64,000 nucleotides of DNA. Source: Callorhinus ursinus. Lineage: Eukaryota > Chordata > Mammalia > Carnivora > Otariidae. The notes under the pieces are model-generated. The model was given only the letters and a program-made list of their open reading frames with translations, had not been told where the DNA came from and searched no databases. Position 1 is the stretch's first letter. Each line of letters opens with the position of its first letter. The DNA is taken from the NCBI RefSeq assembly GCF_003265705.1, contig NW_020312935.1, positions 8,211,995 through 8,275,994 on the forward strand, in the 5' to 3' direction. Position numbers and translations under genes: made by a program. Below are positions 52,993-63,896 of this stretch, piece by piece.

Positions 52993-54120
52993 ATCACATT
53001 GAGTGAGAAGGACTCATAGGGGACCTCCATCTTTGTCTCTTGTGGCCTTTCCAAATCTGTCCACCCAGTGCAATCTCTTTCCCTGCCACTGGATAAATAT
53101 AGCAAGCATCCAAACCTTTCTTGTCAGTCTTAAGCCCATGCAAACAGTTCTCAGGTGAATTAAATTCCCCCCAAAGCAATCTAATTTTAACAAGTATAAT
53201 ATCCAGCCCCATGCAATAATCAAACTTCGACTGTCTTTCAACATTGGGATTTCTTCCCCCCCACCAGCTAGGCCCTAGTGCGGACATGAGAACCACAGTT
53301 TCAGAAAGGGCACAGGTGGCCAATCTCTTCTTTCTCCTCTTTCCCAGGGCTAGGACCCCTTCTCCCTTAATTGCCCGCTGAGGTTCCTGAGCCTTACCAG
53401 GGTGGGAGGATGGAAAGGGGCACAGCACAGTTGTTATCTGGTTGGTGGTCTTGTACTGGTGTGGCATGCCCATGATATCCTATTTAAAATGGACTTTATC
53501 CGGAAGCATTTTTTGGATTCTTGAAAGACCCACAGCCTCCAGTGCTGGGACTCTTTCACCCACCTTCCCCTCTATTTTGGATGGTCTCTGACTCGTTCCT
53601 CAGTCCCTAGGTACCCAGGTTCTCTCCTGGGATCCATTCAACCCTTCAGGCAGTCCATTTGGAAGCAACCTAAGAAGATCTCATGCCATCTCTCTCTCCC
53701 TTTGTGTGTTCACATGTGGGGAACATAGGGCAGTTTTCCCAGATCATGGTAAATGCTCCTATAGCACTTGTGAGGTCAACTTTGGAGCTCAGGCCCCTCA
53801 ATACATGGTTCAATACATCTCAATACATCTTTGCTCCACTAGAGAGTTTCTTTATTATTACTGTTCTTGTTATTATTTTCAAGTCAGGTGTGAGACCAGG
53901 CTGCCATGCCATCAAAATTTCAAGAGACAGTATATTAAATTGTGAGGGTATCCTGCCAAGGCCTGACACTGTCAAGTCTTCCTATTATGGAGACGTGAAG
54001 GAAGGAAATGCCCTCATCCCCTTCCACGGAGGCAAGGCAGGGAGACTCACAGTAAACCAATACCTCTCTCTCCAAAAGCTGCCTCCTTTCATTTCACATC
54101 ACTTTTGGTGTAATTGAATC
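52993..54120. other. non-coding stretch with two moderately long chance frames
   Basis: Contains a 159-codon minus-strand frame (52994-53473) and a 144-codon plus-strand frame (53683-54117), back to back. Both have ordinary composition and no motif I recognise. The DNA has no clear repeat match, though an unrecognised old retroelement is possible. A short repeat 'caatacatct' occurs at 53811-53830. Confidence 0.4.
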
Positions 54121-55329
54121 ATTTAATAACTATCATCTCAATTTTCCAACTCTAAGATATCTCCTGTCTTGAGATCTTGGCTGAAGTTCCTATTTTGACT
54201 TTCCATTTTACCATAATCATCGATTAGTCGGAATAGCTCCGTGCCAGTGGGGACTATTTTAAGGGATTGCAGCATATGGATTTGCACTGCTTTCTTAGTT
54301 CTCAAACTGAAGAGTACAAGATTTAATTCCTTTCAATGGTAATCATATTGAAAGAAAAAAGAAAACAGGAGAGTGGGGTTTTAAATGAATAAAACTCTGC
54401 AAAGAGGTTTGAGAAATACTTCTAGAAATTTGTTAAATATACATTACAAAATATTCTAATTATCTGTAATTGGCCAAGGCTATGGTAGTCAAGTATGTTC
54501 CATACAATCAAAGGGAAATAGATATTTGGCTGATGGACCAGACACACTCTTTAATCCTTTTAATAAGCATGCCCTCAGCAACAAAGCAACATAAATTTAA
54601 AAGAACCTCAGTAACACTGTATGGAAGGGATTGTAAAAGGAAAATAAATGTCAATTAAGTACCTGGAATAGGAAAATATCATCGATACCACCTTTATTTC
54701 ATTTTCTACCTTAAATATGAGACTTTACACATGAAACACTGCATTTTAACCCATTAGCATATTCCTCAAGCATGAATTGTGGGGGGTTTCAAGGACATGG
54801 CATTCATTCTTGGGAGCAGAATCTTAGTTTTCTCTGTTTTTCTGACTAAACTGGGCACTGTTATCTCTGTTTCCCCCATGCCTGGAAAAATACACTTAAT
54901 AAACAGTTGTCAAAGATGTGGATAAAGAGTGGATCCCTATGCTGGGCACAGAGTGATGCATACACAGAGACTCTGAACTCAAGAACCTCAGGTCTAAAGG
55001 AAAAGAGAAGCCAGGATTTAAAAATGATGCAAAGACAAGGTAGACAAAGGTAGGAGCCTCCCTGCAAAGAGCCTGCAGGCTTGTAAAGCCTTCTCATTTC
55101 TTTTGGAGTTGGTTCTTAGGATTACATGCTGGCCCTCAATCTGGGGCTTCCACTGAGGATGATTCCTGCACCTGGCTGACGAGGGACTGAATCATTCCTG
55201 TAAGGTCTTGCTTGGGAATAGGGAAGGGATGATGGGAGAGGGGTGGTTTGTTCTCCAGCTGTCAGCTCACTGAGAAGGAGGAATACAGACAGCGGAGCAG
55301 ATGCCTCTAACACCAGGACAGATGAAAAT
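54121..55329. other. repeat-free stretch with homeodomain-like words
   Basis: No repeat recognised. At 54210-54230 'aatcatcgattagtcgg' and at 54450-54480 'attctaattatctgtaattg' followed by 'gccaagg' (homeodomain/NF1-like) stand out. No exon seen. Suggestive only. Confidence 0.4.
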
Positions 55330-55500
55330 TCATCATCCACCCATTCATTCAACAAGTGTTCATTGAGCATTTACTGCATGCCAAACTGGGTTCTAGATTC
55401 TAGGGAGACAGAGTGAACAAAAGCAGACACAGTCCTTGCAATTAGCAGTTTTTGGTCTGGTGGATAAAATAGGCGCTAGGTGAAGAAGTACAAAAATAAA
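55330..55500 (+). mobile_element. ancient LINE-like repeat, family uncertain
   Basis: 'cacccattcattcaacaagt', 'gttcattgagcatttactgc', 'atgccaaactgggttctaga', 'ttctagggagacagagtgaa', 'caaaagcagacacagtcctt' is the same old repeat type as at 58395. Confidence 0.6.
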
Positions 55501-55929
55501 GGTAAAATTCCAACTAAGGGTGTATAAATTGCCCCCTTTGTGCTCGGGGCTCAGACCTTTGGAGATCACTTTCCTCTGAGCCTGCCCATGTTAAATAAAC
55601 CTCCTATCCTCCAAGGAAAAAAAATTCCCACTAAGACACATGCTCTAAAATTAATTAAACTATTAAGAGAATGGGTGGCTTTAAATTCGCCAGAGAGCAG
55701 GCAGGGGAAGGAGGTGAATTTCCTGATCCCAAAGTCTGAACTACTTTTAGGGTACAATTTAGCAAAATTGATAGTCCCCTTCATGGTCTCCATTTTCTTT
55801 ATTTTCCCCCCTTTATAAGATCTTCCCATCCCCATTCACCTGATCCACCTACTGGTTCTGTTTTTTTACCATTTATACCAAATGTTGTGATGGTTGTGAT
55901 CTCATTTCACAGAAATGCCATGAGGTAGA
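55501..55929. other. non-coding, nothing recognised
   Basis: Single-copy. Frames of 92 (plus) and 89 (minus) residues overlap each other at 55540-55835 and have no domain. Confidence 0.5.
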
Positions 55930-56035
55930 GATGAGAAAGCACAGTGGATTCAGGCCTTGATTTGAAACCTAGCTCTGTCTCTTACCTCCTGTGTGCCTTT
56001 GGGGAAATGGTTAAACCACTCTGTGTCCATTTCTT
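55930..56035 (+). mobile_element. MIR fragment
   Basis: 'ttgatttgaaacctagctct', 'gtctcttacctcctgtgtgc' and 'ctctgtgtccatttctttat' match the MIR tRNA-like part and core. Confidence 0.75.
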
Positions 56036-57189
56036 TATTTAGAATCATTTTTTTACAAAAAGAATTTTATTGTGTAAGTCACATAAAAGCAACTTCAAAT
56101 AGAATTATGAAAAATAGAAAGGGAATCCATGATCTCCTCTCTCTCATGCCATGGATATTACCCATACTTCTTTGCTTCCTATCCTCATAGGTGTGGAATG
56201 CCCTTCCATATATAACTGGAGTATCATCTTGACATACCCGGCATTTGGAATTCTATACCCAATGTTTCTGTACAGTTTGCCCAATTAACATCCATGTGAC
56301 TTTTGAGTCTTTCTAAGATTTGCATTTTTGTAGAGGAAAAACAATTCCAGAATCTACATGCCAAGACAGTGAGTTACCTAGGAAATGTCCCTAGAAAGCC
56401 AAGAGAGTGACCTGGCTCTGCCTGCATCCCTGAGGTACACAGAGGTGGGAAGGCACTCTAGAGGAGGTTTCGGTTCTATAGGAAGGACAGAGAGACAGAC
56501 AAGAGTGCACAAATGGGGATTTCAGCTCCAAACTGATCTAGGATTCTTTCCTGATTATGCCTTTGCTCTCTGAAGTGGTGGGAAGGGAGGGAGGATTTGC
56601 CTTTTTAAGGAAGAGGGAGGAAAAAGCAAGCAAAAGAGCAAGAGAGACAGAGACACATGTGGGGGTCGGGGTGGAAGTAGAGATTTAGAAGCCTGGCCAC
56701 ACAGCACTGTTAGAAAATGGGGAAGGACAGCTTCTGGGCTAGGGGTGTGTGAAAAGAAGGATCTGCAGAGCTGGCCTCACTCCCTGGGACAACTGGGGCC
56801 TCATTTAGCTATTTCAGGTCTTTCTCCAGTTGAGGATTGTTTTATTCATTGATAGGAAATCCCATAATTAGCTTCTCAGGTTTCATAATAATACAACTAG
56901 TATATATGTTTACTAGCATATAATATGAAAATTGAAAATTAGAGTTTAAATTAAATTTGACCTTTGAAAAACAGCAGTGATTTCTTATTCCAAAAGCAAT
57001 ACATTATTACTAGGAACAACATGAAGAAGTCATAAACACATTAACAGAAAAATGAATTACATGTAACTATGTACACATATGTGTGAAATTTACAAACATG
57101 CAATATTTATTACTGTGTGATGGGGTACTGACAATTTTACTTCTATGTTTGTATACTGTTGATACTGTTATTATATATAGATATGATTT
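56036..57189. other. non-coding stretch, no repeat recognised
   Basis: About 1.1 kb. G/A-rich part at 56570-56760, A+T-rich part from 56870. No frame with a domain. Confidence 0.5.
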
Positions 57190-57606
57190 TATTTGCAAAC
57201 TTGGGAAATGCCATATATATATAGTTTATTTCTTCTTTTTCCACTTGACATTGTATTGAGAGCATTTTCTTCTGACATTAAATATTCTTAGAGCATAATA
57301 TCCTTAACTGATGAATTTAGATGCATTATTCTTTATTGAAACATTTACTGAATTTTTCCCTGTTGTCAGGGATTTACATTATTACCAACAGTTTTTTACT
57401 ATAAGCAACGCTGTGTTGAACAGTCTTGTGCATGTGACTCTGCCTGCAATTCATTCTTTGGATAAATTCCAAACAGATTAGTCAATCAAAAAATATGGGT
57501 ATTTCGAGGCTCTTGATACTTGATGTTAAATTATTTTTTGCAAAAATTTATATTTCCATCAGAAACATATGAGTATCATCTCCTGGGACTCTTGCTCGTC
57601 CTGGGG

Positions 57607-57661
<55 letters not shown>

Positions 57662-57830
57662 GCATTACCAATTTGGTTCTTCCAGTAATATATCTTATCA
57701 GTGGGCTAATTCTCATTGTTCTTATGTATTTTTGCCATTTGTTCAGTTTTCTTTTCCTTTTGTGAATTTCCTGTTAATGCTCCATGCTCATTTGTGAAAT
57801 ATCTTCATTTTTTTTTTCTGCCTGTATCAT
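57190..57830 (-). mobile_element. old L1 relic, antisense, with (GT)24
   Basis: 'ttcttctttttccacttgac', 'agcaacgctgtgttgaacag', 'tctttggataaattccaaac', 'aaatttatatttccatcaga' and, after the GT tract, 'cttttgtgaatttcctgtta' and 'atgctccatgctcatttgtg' follow an antisense L1M. Very decayed. Confidence 0.65.
57611..57658. repeat. (GT)24 dinucleotide microsatellite
   Basis: Twenty-four uninterrupted GT units, the longest pure dinucleotide tract in the window, inside an antisense old L1. A minus/plus frame starting with Cys-Val repeats is its translation. Confidence 0.98.
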
Positions 57831-58138
57831 TTGTATTCTACCAGCTTTCAAAAGGATTGTCAAGTAACTTGCCGCAAAAGACAAAAATGCAATCAAAACA
57901 TTAAAATCAAGCCAAACAAATCATGCCTCACACATGTCAGAGGAATACTGCAGTTTAATAAACACTATCACCTGCATCCTCCTATTCAAACGTCACCAGA
58001 TATCTGGGAAGTCTGGGAAGTCCAACCCTCCTTATGTTGATGTAGGAACTGTGGCTCCAAGAGAGGAAGTGCTGGTGCTGGGGCAGATAGCTATTAGCTG
58101 GCAGCAACAGAACTGTCAACTGCAGTGGTCTTAATCTC
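57831..58138. other. non-coding, possible MIR trace
   Basis: 'ggaactgtggctccaagaga' near 58040-58060 resembles a reverse MIR core, but flanks do not match. Nothing else recognised. Confidence 0.4.
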
Positions 58139-58153
58139 AAACTTAATGCTTTC

Positions 58154-58380
58154 TTTTTTTAATTTATTTTAATTTTATTTTTATTTTTTTTAAAGATTTT
58201 ATTTATTTATTTGACAGAGAGAAACACAGCGAGAGAGGGAACACAAGCAGGGGGAGTGGGAGAGGGAGAAGCAGGCTTCCCGCGGAGCAGGGAGCCCGAT
58301 ACGGGGCTCGATCCCAGGACCCTGGGATCATGACCTGAGCCAAAGGCAGATGCTTAACGACTGAGACACCCAGGTGCCCC
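58154..58380 (-). mobile_element. CAN-SINE, full length, exact TSD
   Basis: Reverse copy with a long A/T-rich tail side (58154-58195), 'agcgagagagggaacacaag' and 'gggctcgatcccaggaccct', and end 'gagacacccaggtgcccc'. TSD 'aaacttaatgctttc' at 58139-58153 and 58381-58395 is exact. Confidence 0.97.
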
Positions 58381-58394
58381 AAACTTAATGCTTT

Positions 58395-58670
58395 CAGTTC
58401 ATTCATTCAATAGATCTTTATTGAGGACCTGCTATATGCAAGGCACTGTTCCTGGCACTGGAGATATAGCAAGACATGAAAGAGAGAAAGTATTGCTTTA
58501 AATTTTAGAGGGGATGGGGGACATGCAACAAACAAAGATGTGTACTGTGTTAAGAGGATGAGAGCCAGGAAGAGAAATAAAGGAGGGGGGATAGAGAATG
58601 AGGGGTTCAGGGTGGGGGATGCAGGCATTATTGCTTATTATGTGATCTTATCTCTCCCTCCAGTGTGTGC
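58395..58670 (+). mobile_element. ancient LINE-like repeat, family uncertain
   Basis: 'agttcattcattcaatagat', 'ctttattgaggacctgctat', 'atgcaaggcactgttcctgg', 'cactggagatatagcaagac' then G-rich sequence. Same type as at 4216, 55330 and 60180. Confidence 0.65.
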
Positions 58671-59519
58671 AAGATCTCCAAGTGTTTAGGGTCTCCTGTG
58701 CAACCAGGCAAGTGCTCTTTAAATGAAGACAGGGAGAGAGCTAAGGGGCTGCAGACCACCGCTACACTTTACCCCTCCCTGGTATTCAGAAGTCAGAAGT
58801 GAAATTGTGCAAATCCATCATCGACACTGTCTTCAAGGTTACCTCCAGGGGAGCCGAATGCACGCCTGTAGTGGGGGGAGAGAACTTCTGGGGGAGTTGT
58901 AAATGACAGAGCTGCTTCTTCAGGAAACCCAAAGGGAGCACAGCAGAAGAAGAGGAGGCAGCAGGGGAGCTACTACCCTCTTGGAGGGTTCAATGTTGTT
59001 TCTTGGACACAACAAATAACTTTCCTGCTCTTCCATATGAAGCAACGGTCCCTCTGCTCGAGTTTTCCTTGGTTGTGCAACTCTGATTACAAACATGGCC
59101 AGGAGAATCTCAGGGCATTATTGCAAAGCTTAGGAGTCTCTGAAGGACCAGAGAGTCAGCTCCACAAAAATCCCAATTCCTAGCATGAAACTGGAGAATG
59201 AAAGCCAAAGGCGCAAGGAAAGGAATGTGCATTCATGTCACATAGCTGCGGCTGGAGTCCAGGGCTGTGTCTGGAGGCTGCGAGATCACGTTTTGAGGTG
59301 CTGATTGGTTTCATAATGACAGCTCAGTCTTGGAGGGCAGTGAAGCTAATCTCCATGGTCAAAGATGATGGTAACCCCCAGGAAACCTGAAAGGTTGTCT
59401 GGTGTTCTCGTAAGACATGAGGTAGCCATCTGGTCCTTACCGTGCAGACCACATACACAGACAGGACCTTCACTAAACCTCTCTAGGTCTGACCCACAAA
59501 AAACAAGAATTTTCTTTTA
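58671..59519. other. repeat-free, G+C-richer stretch
   Basis: About 850 bases with no repeat, of balanced composition and few low-complexity runs. No long frame, no CpG cluster. Nothing functional can be asserted. Confidence 0.5.
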
Positions 59520-59735
59520 ATTAAAAAAAAAACTAATTGCTTTTTAAATTGTGGTAAAAAAATAACATGAGATCCACCATCTTTAGCAAATTTTTGTGTA
59601 CAGTACAGTACTGTTAATTACAAGCACAATTTTTACAGCATTCTCTCTGGAACTTTTTTCATCTAGCATGACTGAAACTTTATATGCTTTGAACAGCAAC
59701 TCCCTATTTCTTTCTCCCCATCACCCCTAGCATGA
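59520..59735 (-). mobile_element. old L1 (L1M-type) 3' UTR fragment, antisense
   Basis: 'aaattgtggtaaaaaaataa', 'catgagatccaccatcttta', 'gtgtacagtacagtactgtt', 'ctctggaacttttttcatct' and 'agcaactccctatttctttc' match a well-known L1M 3' UTR block in reverse. Confidence 0.85.
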
Positions 59736-60109
59736 TTCCACTTAATATGAGGTATCTAAAGCAGCCAAACTCGTAAAAGCAGAAAGCAAATTAACCTAGG
59801 TTTTGAAGTTTCCAAGTCTTCTTTGCATGCTCAGATATTTTAAGAGACAACAAACATAACTGAACACATACTGCATGTCCAGCATTGAACAGAGCACTGC
59901 AGAAATACACATTACTTACTGGGGAGGAAGGAATAGCTTCATTGAGAACACCATAATAACCACCGCCCTCATCCTTAGTAGTGAGCTCAAAGGTCTCCAT
60001 TAGCACACACACATATTCACAAAGATGGTAACAAGTTAGGGCCCTGAATTTGCACACTTAACAAGATGGAAAGACTAACTGTGGCATGGGCTATTGGAAC
60101 CCACGGCCC
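59736..60109. other. non-coding, nothing recognised
   Basis: Single-copy. An 88-codon minus-strand frame (59791-60057) has no domain. Confidence 0.5.
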
Positions 60110-60179
60110 ATCTTGTCCCACCCAGTGGCTGCCCTGCAACCTATAATTCCCAAAAGTCTATCCACTTAGGCCTCCTATA

Positions 60180-60490
60180 TTCAGTTAAGGCTTCTATACT
60201 GGTATATTCACTTATTTTATTCATTTGGGTATCAGAATACCATGCCAGACATTGTTCTGGGGACACAGTGTCAAATAAGTCAGATCAATCTCCTGCCCTG
60301 ATGAAATTTTCACTGAGATGGGAAAGCTGATATTATACCAGTCATTTTAAAATAAGATCCATCTTGCACTCAAGAAATGCACTGAGCTGTGGGAATGGTA
60401 ATGCGTAATGGGAATGCTTGGGATTATGTGGGTCCCAAGAAAGGATCTCTGAGTGAGTGATGTTTAACCTGCTACTAGAATGGGTTGTGT
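60180..60490 (+). mobile_element. ancient LINE-like repeat, decayed
   Basis: 'ttcacttattttattcattt', 'accatgccagacattgttct', 'ggggacacagtgtcaaataa', 'tcctgccctgatgaaatttt' then 'gaaaggatctctgagtgagt'. Same type as the copies at 55330 and 58395. Confidence 0.55.
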
Positions 60491-60545
60491 GTGTGTTTGT
60501 GTGTGTGTATGAGAGACAGAGACAGAAAGAGAAAGAGAGACAGAG
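60486..60545. repeat. GT-rich then GA-rich low-complexity tract
   Basis: 'gtgtgtgtgtttgtgtgtgt' followed by 'gagagacagagacagaaaga'. Short and interrupted. Confidence 0.88.
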
Positions 60546-60983
60546 AGACAGCACATGTGTTTGAGTAAAGCCAGAACACAGCCCCTATTTCCAATGTAAA
60601 CTCCCTGGCCAGGGTCCTGCTAAGCTGTTTGCTTAGCATAGGGCAGCACCGAGGCCCCTTCCTCCAGGTGTCCCTGACCTCACTCCTGTTGTGGAAATCT
60701 CACACTTAAGACTGCTCCAGCCAGATTGTTATCTACATCAAAGAGAAGGAAAAACTGAAAAGGATGAATGGTGGAGTAAAAAGGATGAACATGGATGTTG
60801 AGTGAATGCAGATGGTCAGTGGGGAGCTTCCCTCCAGGACTGTTCTGTTTGTTTTTGAAAAGAGATGGGGGCCGTCCACGACTACCAGCCCCCCAGTCAG
60901 CACCAGACAGGGCTGGACCCAACCTCCCCCTCTGTCTACAAAGCCCAACTCTCCTGTGTCTGCTGTGTTTTTGCTCCCTGGCA
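60546..60983. other. non-coding stretch, no repeat recognised
   Basis: Single-copy. Frames on both strands run from here into the SINE tail and are not genes. Confidence 0.5.
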
Positions 60984-61000
60984 CTCCACTATTCGTTTTT

Positions 61001-61202
61001 GTTTTGTTTTGTTTTGTTTTGAAGATTTTATTTATTTGAGAGAGAGAATGAGAGAGAGAGCACTTGAGAGGGGGTAGGGCCAGAAGGAGAAGCAGACACC
61101 CCGCCGAGCAGGGAGCCCGATGCGGGACTCGATCCAGGGACTCCAGGATCATGACCTGAGCCGAAGGCAGATGCTTAACGACTGAGCCACCCGGGCACCC
61201 CC
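61001..61202 (-). mobile_element. CAN-SINE with (GTTTT)n tail, exact TSD
   Basis: Reverse copy with four GTTTT units at its tail side (61001-61020), 'gagagagaatgagagagaga' inner part, 'actcgatccagggactccag' and end 'gagccacccgggcaccc'. TSD 'ctccactattcgttttt' at 60984-61000 and 61203-61219 is exact, 17 bp. Confidence 0.97.
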
Positions 61203-61259
61203 CTCCACTATTCGTTTTTTAATATCAAGACATAATACACCATAATATTTTGGACCATA

Positions 61260-61440
61260 CTAAATGGTTGCATACGTTTTCTGTTTTAGCCCTCACAGCA
61301 TTTCTTATGTTGGAGATGTTACCACTATACATTACACAAGAAAAAAAACAGAGTTAGGAAAGTGAGTTCCTTATCTAATGTTCCAAGCTTTGTGAGTATC
61401 AGAACCCAGATTCAACCCTATACCCTACACTACACCAGAA
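61260..61440 (-). mobile_element. MIR relic, reverse
   Basis: 'gccctcacagcatttcttat', 'aaacagagttaggaaagtga' and 'gttccttatctaatgttcca' with 'tgtgagtatcagaacccaga', 'ttcaaccctatacc' match the reverse MIR. Confidence 0.7.
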
Positions 61441-61489
61441 TGCCAAAGTTTCCAAAGGAAGATGGGAAGAAATAATCCAGAGATTTACT

Positions 61490-61770
61490 CTTAACATAGT
61501 GATGCATTTCTTTCCAATATTTTTTCCTTTTTGCCTAAATCTTTTTTACAAAGTTGATAGGTTTATGCACGAATAGATTTTTACATCTTGCTTTTTTCTA
61601 AGAATTGTAATATCATGAACATATTCGCAGTCTGCATAGTATTGATAAATAGTATGGATATGTATACCATAATTTATTCAGCCCACTAAGCTATGGGTAC
61701 ATGTTTGGGTTATTTCCCTTATTGTTTTTATTGCTTTGGGACTCTAAGTAATGTGGCAATAAGTTTCTTT
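61490..61770 (-). mobile_element. old L1-like relic, antisense
   Basis: 'ttttacatcttgcttttttc', 'accataatttattcagccca', 'ctaagctatgggtacatgtt' and 'tgggttatttcccttattgt' resemble the antisense 3' part of an old L1. Weak. Confidence 0.5.
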
Positions 61771-62159
61771 CTATATACAATATAGTTCACTTATCAGAGT
61801 CCAAAAGTAGTAACATGTTAAATGTCTTGAAGTGATTTTGAAGCAGGACCCGATCCCCTTCTTAGTAAGAACCACATCTTAGTAATTGTTTCCACAAGCG
61901 AGAAAAATACTCGTACCTAGCTTGTATGTTTTATAATTGTTGGAGGATTAGCATGCACATGTGTGTGCACGTGTGTGTTTGCAAACGTGTGTGTGTGGGG
62001 TGTGCATCTGACACATAATAAAACTGTATATTGTTAGCTGCTATGATGACAATGTTGATCATGGTGATCCAAGTCACACAGCAAGATTCCCGGCTCTCCT
62101 TGCCTCTCCACTCTCCACTCATCTTCTCTTAGTGCTTGATAGAAAAGATAGATATTTGT
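61771..62159. other. non-coding with a GT-rich tract
   Basis: GT/CA-mixed tract at 61950-62000 ('cacatgtgtgtgcacgtgtg'). Otherwise single-copy, no frame of note. Confidence 0.55.
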
Positions 62160-62378
62160 AGCAAGTAAGCACCTTTTATGCACAGCCTCTATATCAGACA
62201 CTGCACAAATCAGCTTCTTGACGTCTCACCACTGCTCTGCAAGGAAGAGCTTTAGAAGAAAACAAACTCAAAATGAAGTGATTATTCCAAGATTATACAG
62301 CCAGGAAATATTAAGCTGAATTCAAACACAGGTATCAGAAGCCCACTTTTCTTCAACCGCGTCATAACACCCTTCTGA
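62160..62378 (-). mobile_element. MIR, near full length, reverse
   Basis: 'taagcaccttttatgcacag', 'cctctatatcagacactgca', 'agtgattattccaagattat', 'acagccaggaaatattaagc' and 'tgaattcaaacacaggtatc' follow the reversed MIR. Confidence 0.78.
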
Positions 62379-63671
62379 GAGACCCCCCTCCCCACTTAAC
62401 AACCTTTAACGTCTGAGTTGCGTGTATGAGCCTGTAGTGTATATAATATAAAGATATGTTTCACTCTTTCTGTGACAAGTCTGACATAATTCTTTCTGTA
62501 TGGCTTTTCCTACACATCTTTGTCACATGTCAGGGATGTTTCCTCTTAGCACCCTGCATGTTTTGGCTTTCCTACACTTCAGATGTGCCCCACCCCCACC
62601 TCACACTTCACATTTTGCTCTGCAGCCTGCTGAGCTTGGCTGTGGTTTATGGGGAGGGAGGTTAAGCCGAGAGGCGCCAGGCACTACTTCAATTACACAT
62701 TGCCTGTTCCAAGGGCTTTAATCATGACGTCTTTCTCAATGGATCCTTTCAGAAAGGCCAGGGGGAGAATAGGCAATTGGAAACCCTGGTGGTAATCAGG
62801 GTCCCAGACCTCCAACTCCACTGAGAAACATAGCTGGGGCCTAAGATTCATTAAAGGAGAAAGAACACTAGCAAAGACTAGCCATTCCTGTTGGATCCAT
62901 GTGTATTGGGGGCAGAGCAGAGAGTATACAGAGATCATAAACAATAAGAGGAAAGAGTAGGTGATAATAATGAGTTTGTGGTTTTAATTAGGAGGTCTCT
63001 TGGGCTAGATGTTCACTGACCACGAATGAAGACCCCCTCCTGAGATATGTAATGAAACTTAGACCCCCTTGGCTGGGGAAGGGGGTGGGATGCTGGGAAT
63101 GGATGAATTATAGGCTTTCAGACCTGTAGCCTGAAGCCTCTTGTGATGGGGGGCTGGAAGGAGGGGATGTGAGATTTTGGTGGAGGTCACTCTCTAACCC
63201 TGCCAGCTGAGGTATTTGTATTCTCTCCTGAGCAGCCCATTCAGCAGAGCACTCCTGCTTCTGATTAACAGAGGGAGGACAGCCAGGCAACCTGACTCCC
63301 TGCCTGGGCTGGGCTGTTTCAGGAATCTGAGTGTCTCTGCACAGTCTGGGTCTCATTGTCATGAGGAAAGACTGGGTGAAAGCATCTCAGGCATCTTCCT
63401 TGGCATTTCCAGCCATCAGGCCCCTGCCCCAAGTAGGGTGTGACACATGGCTGGCTTTTACCATGTAAAGAAGGGGGTGAGCTACAAGTATAATTTTGCC
63501 AACCTTCTCATTTCCCAGACATCTTCCTGTACTTTAATTTCTTTGCTGTGGGCCAGATTAATTATTGCAGTATGAGCTACCAGCTATTAAGTGCCAAACT
63601 TCTAAATGAAGAAACATGGAGATGGACAATTGCCCAGAGGGATGAATGAAGAAAAAACAGTCACTGTAACA
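62379..63671. other. repeat-poor stretch, partly G+C-richer
   Basis: About 1.3 kb with no firm repeat. The part at 63100-63450 is G+C-richer; the part at 63520-63600 has 'ccagattaattattgcagta', a homeodomain-like word. Overlapping frames at 63108-63443 have no domain. It might hold a regulatory element, which cannot be shown here. Confidence 0.45.
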
Positions 63672-63896
63672 GTAGCTAACATCCACCGGGCACTTTTTAC
63701 GCAGTTTCCATGGAGTATCCCATTAAAGTCCCAGGAGAACACTGTGAGATAGTTCTGTCCAACCTCATTTTCCAGAGAAGAAAACAGAAGCTCAGATAAT
63801 TTATGGAATGTGTCCAAGCTCACACTAGTGAGTGGCAGAGGTGGGATTTGATCCCAGGCAGGATATGTCCAGAGACTGGTCTCTAAGTTCTCCCAA
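63672..63896 (-). mobile_element. MIR, near full length, reverse
   Basis: 'acatccaccgggcacttttt', 'cattttccagagaagaaaac', 'agaagctcagataatttatg', 'gtgtccaagctcacactagt', 'gagtggcagaggtgggattt' and 'gatcccaggcaggatatgtc' match the reverse MIR over its full length, including the tRNA-derived head. The 114-residue minus-strand frame here is derived from it. Confidence 0.88.

Noticed and set aside
53140..53660. Possible LTR, prompted by a TATA-like 'tatttaaaatgg' and C/T-rich sequence
   Set aside because: No TG...CA ends, no primer-binding site, no second LTR and no flanking duplication could be found.
58671..59480. G+C-richer block considered as a promoter or CpG island
   Set aside because: CpG dinucleotides are sparse, and there is no adjoining exon-like sequence.
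60733..61152. 139-residue minus-strand frame
   Set aside because: Its first third is SINE sequence and the rest is unconserved flank; no domain.
1378..61202. Repeated 'gagccacccagg...' units considered as a CRISPR-like array
   Set aside because: The units are dispersed over 60 kb in both orientations with individual TSDs, which is transposon behaviour.
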